From Chloroflexota bacterium (GTDB taxonomy: Bacteria; Chloroflexota; Dehalococcoidia; SM23-28-2; RBG-16-64-32): a stretch of 5,116 nucleotides of DNA. Below are positions 4,715 through 5,116 of this stretch, piece by piece. Made by a program: the position numbers and the translations under genes. The DNA is taken from contig JADFKX010000151.1 in the NCBI GenBank assembly GCA_022564695.1, positions 1 through 5,116 on the forward strand, written 5' to 3'. Every line of letters starts with the position of its first letter. Positions within the stretch are counted from its first letter, which is position 1. The notes below the pieces were generated by a model. The model ran no database searches. It saw only the letters and a list, made by a program, of their open reading frames with translations, and was not told the DNA's origin.

Positions 4715-4949
4715 AGCTACCTCCGATAGATACGATTACGACTATGTAGAACGCATCCGCTCGATAGATGGTTACACTTGCGATGAAGGGGCACGGGCGG
4801 AAATGCCAACGAAAATGGTGGACAGAAAAGCCGCGCTGCCCAAGGGGGGTACCATTGAGGAGGGGTGACCTCACTGCCCACCGTAAGGATTCTCCTCCCG
4901 ACGTGAGTTATTGTCAACCACTATCGGGCCGCTGGGGCGCCTTTTGGCT
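4715..4949. other. Intergenic region upstream of the Yip1-like gene
   Basis: These 235 bp follow the CoA-transferase stop. They contain the Yip1 ribosome binding site (GGAGGT, minus strand, 4719-4724), a promoter candidate at 4889-4917, the palindrome GGTACC (4849-4854), and GAGGAG (4857-4862) paired with CTCCTC (4892-4897). After the CoA-transferase stop only GCCAAAAGGC, a 3-bp stem, is seen, so there is no clear terminator. A 66-codon minus-strand frame (4717-4917) crosses the region, but its Pro, Trp, Cys and His content makes it unlikely to be a protein. Confidence 0.55.
4889..4917 (-). promoter_or_regulatory. Candidate promoter for the Yip1-like gene
   Basis: Minus-strand TTGACA (4917-4912, a perfect -35 match) and GAGAAT (4894-4889, four of six -10 matches) are 17 bp apart. 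Transcription from about 4882 would give a leader of roughly 170 nt before the ATG at 4714. This is the best -35 sequence in the window. Confidence 0.42.
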
Positions 4950-5116
4950 CTACTGGAGCGCGCCCGCTACCATCAAGTCTGCGACCTCTTCGTCGGAGAG
5001 GCCCAGTATCTCCTTGCACACGTACTCCGTGTGCTCGCCCAGCAGCGGCGCTGGCGACCGCAGCTTCCCCGGCGTCGCCGATAGCTTGAGCGGCGGGCCG
5101 TCATAGGCCGTATGGC
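4950..5116 (-). CDS. CaiB/BaiF family CoA-transferase, C-terminal fragment
   Basis: The last 54 residues of a gene entering from the right edge read in the minus frame ending at TAG (4950-4952). They include GPPLKLSATPGKLRSPAPLL (6-25), then GEHTEYV, ILGLSDEEVADL and a final VAGAL. This is the typical C-terminus of class III (CaiB/BaiF, formyl-CoA transferase-like) enzymes: a P-L-L-G-E-H-T motif, a short spacer, then a G-L-S-x-E-E-[IV] helix ending in G-A-[IL]. Such enzymes move CoA between carboxylic acids, through an aspartyl-CoA thioester, in the cytoplasm. The catalytic Asp lies in the N-terminal half outside the window, so activity and substrate cannot be judged. It is on the same strand as the TPP and MDR genes but separated from them by the Yip1-like gene. 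The family is clear; the member is not. Confidence 0.88.
   Translation of the reverse strand, partial: HTAYDGPPLKLSATPGKLRSPAPLLGEHTEYVCKEILGLSDEEVADLMVAGALQ

Noticed and set aside
4821..4880. T-box-like wording on the minus strand (TGGTACC followed by CGCGG and GTCC)
   Set aside because: The pieces are separated by extra bases that break the conserved antiterminator helix, and the downstream Yip1-like gene is not an amino-acid or tRNA-synthetase gene.
4717..4917. A 66-codon minus-strand frame ending just before the Yip1-like start
   Set aside because: The arrangement looks like translational coupling, but the TTG start coincides with the TTGACA promoter element and the Pro/Trp/Cys/His-rich product is not protein-like.
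4768..5106. A 112-codon plus-strand frame over the right end
   Set aside because: Its second half is antisense to the clear CaiB/BaiF C-terminus and it is rich in Ser, Pro and Arg without motifs.

Overview
The window is GC-rich bacterial DNA with short leaders and good Shine-Dalgarno sequences. Gene content is metabolic rather than mobile: I found no transposase, integrase, phage gene, CRISPR array, tRNA or rRNA. An ILVBL-like TPP enzyme, a CaiB/BaiF CoA-transferase, a quinone-reductase-type MDR enzyme and a small Yip1-like membrane protein would fit Chloroflexota (Dehalococcoidia-like) or another high-GC environmental lineage. That placement rests on gene content alone and is tentative.

Layout. 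The right three quarters is read on the minus strand, in this order: the last 54 codons of a CaiB/BaiF family CoA-transferase (4950-5116, running off the right edge); a 235-bp intergenic stretch with a TTGACA promoter candidate; a Yip1-like multi-pass membrane protein (4187-4714); a 113-bp gap packed with inverted repeats; a 147-aa protein I do not recognise (3630-4073), apparently with a leaderless start; 13 nt later an MDR/quinone oxidoreductase (2648-3616, GTG start); a 137-bp gap; and a 547-aa thiamine-diphosphate enzyme of the acetolactate synthase-like/2-hydroxyacyl-CoA lyase-like group (867-2510). The left sixth is different. A small plus-strand ORF (39-272) with a strong ribosome binding site lies there, then about 600 bp with no convincing large gene (273-866). 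That stretch holds a possible 22-aa peptide gene with its own promoter and ribosome binding site, followed by a run of hairpins between two 13-bp direct repeats.

How the genes may work together. The CoA-transferase would make an acyl-CoA from a carboxylic acid, the TPP enzyme could cleave or join next to a carbonyl (2-hydroxyacyl-CoA, 2-oxo acid or acyl-CoA chemistry), and the MDR enzyme could reduce a quinone or an activated double bond. A carboxylic-acid or 2-hydroxy-acid catabolic neighbourhood is therefore reasonable, but the substrate cannot be read from the sequence and the Yip1-like gene between them need not belong. The 147-aa gene and the MDR gene are very probably one transcript. 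The least explained parts are the structured region at 602-840 and the inverted-repeat cluster at 4073-4134.
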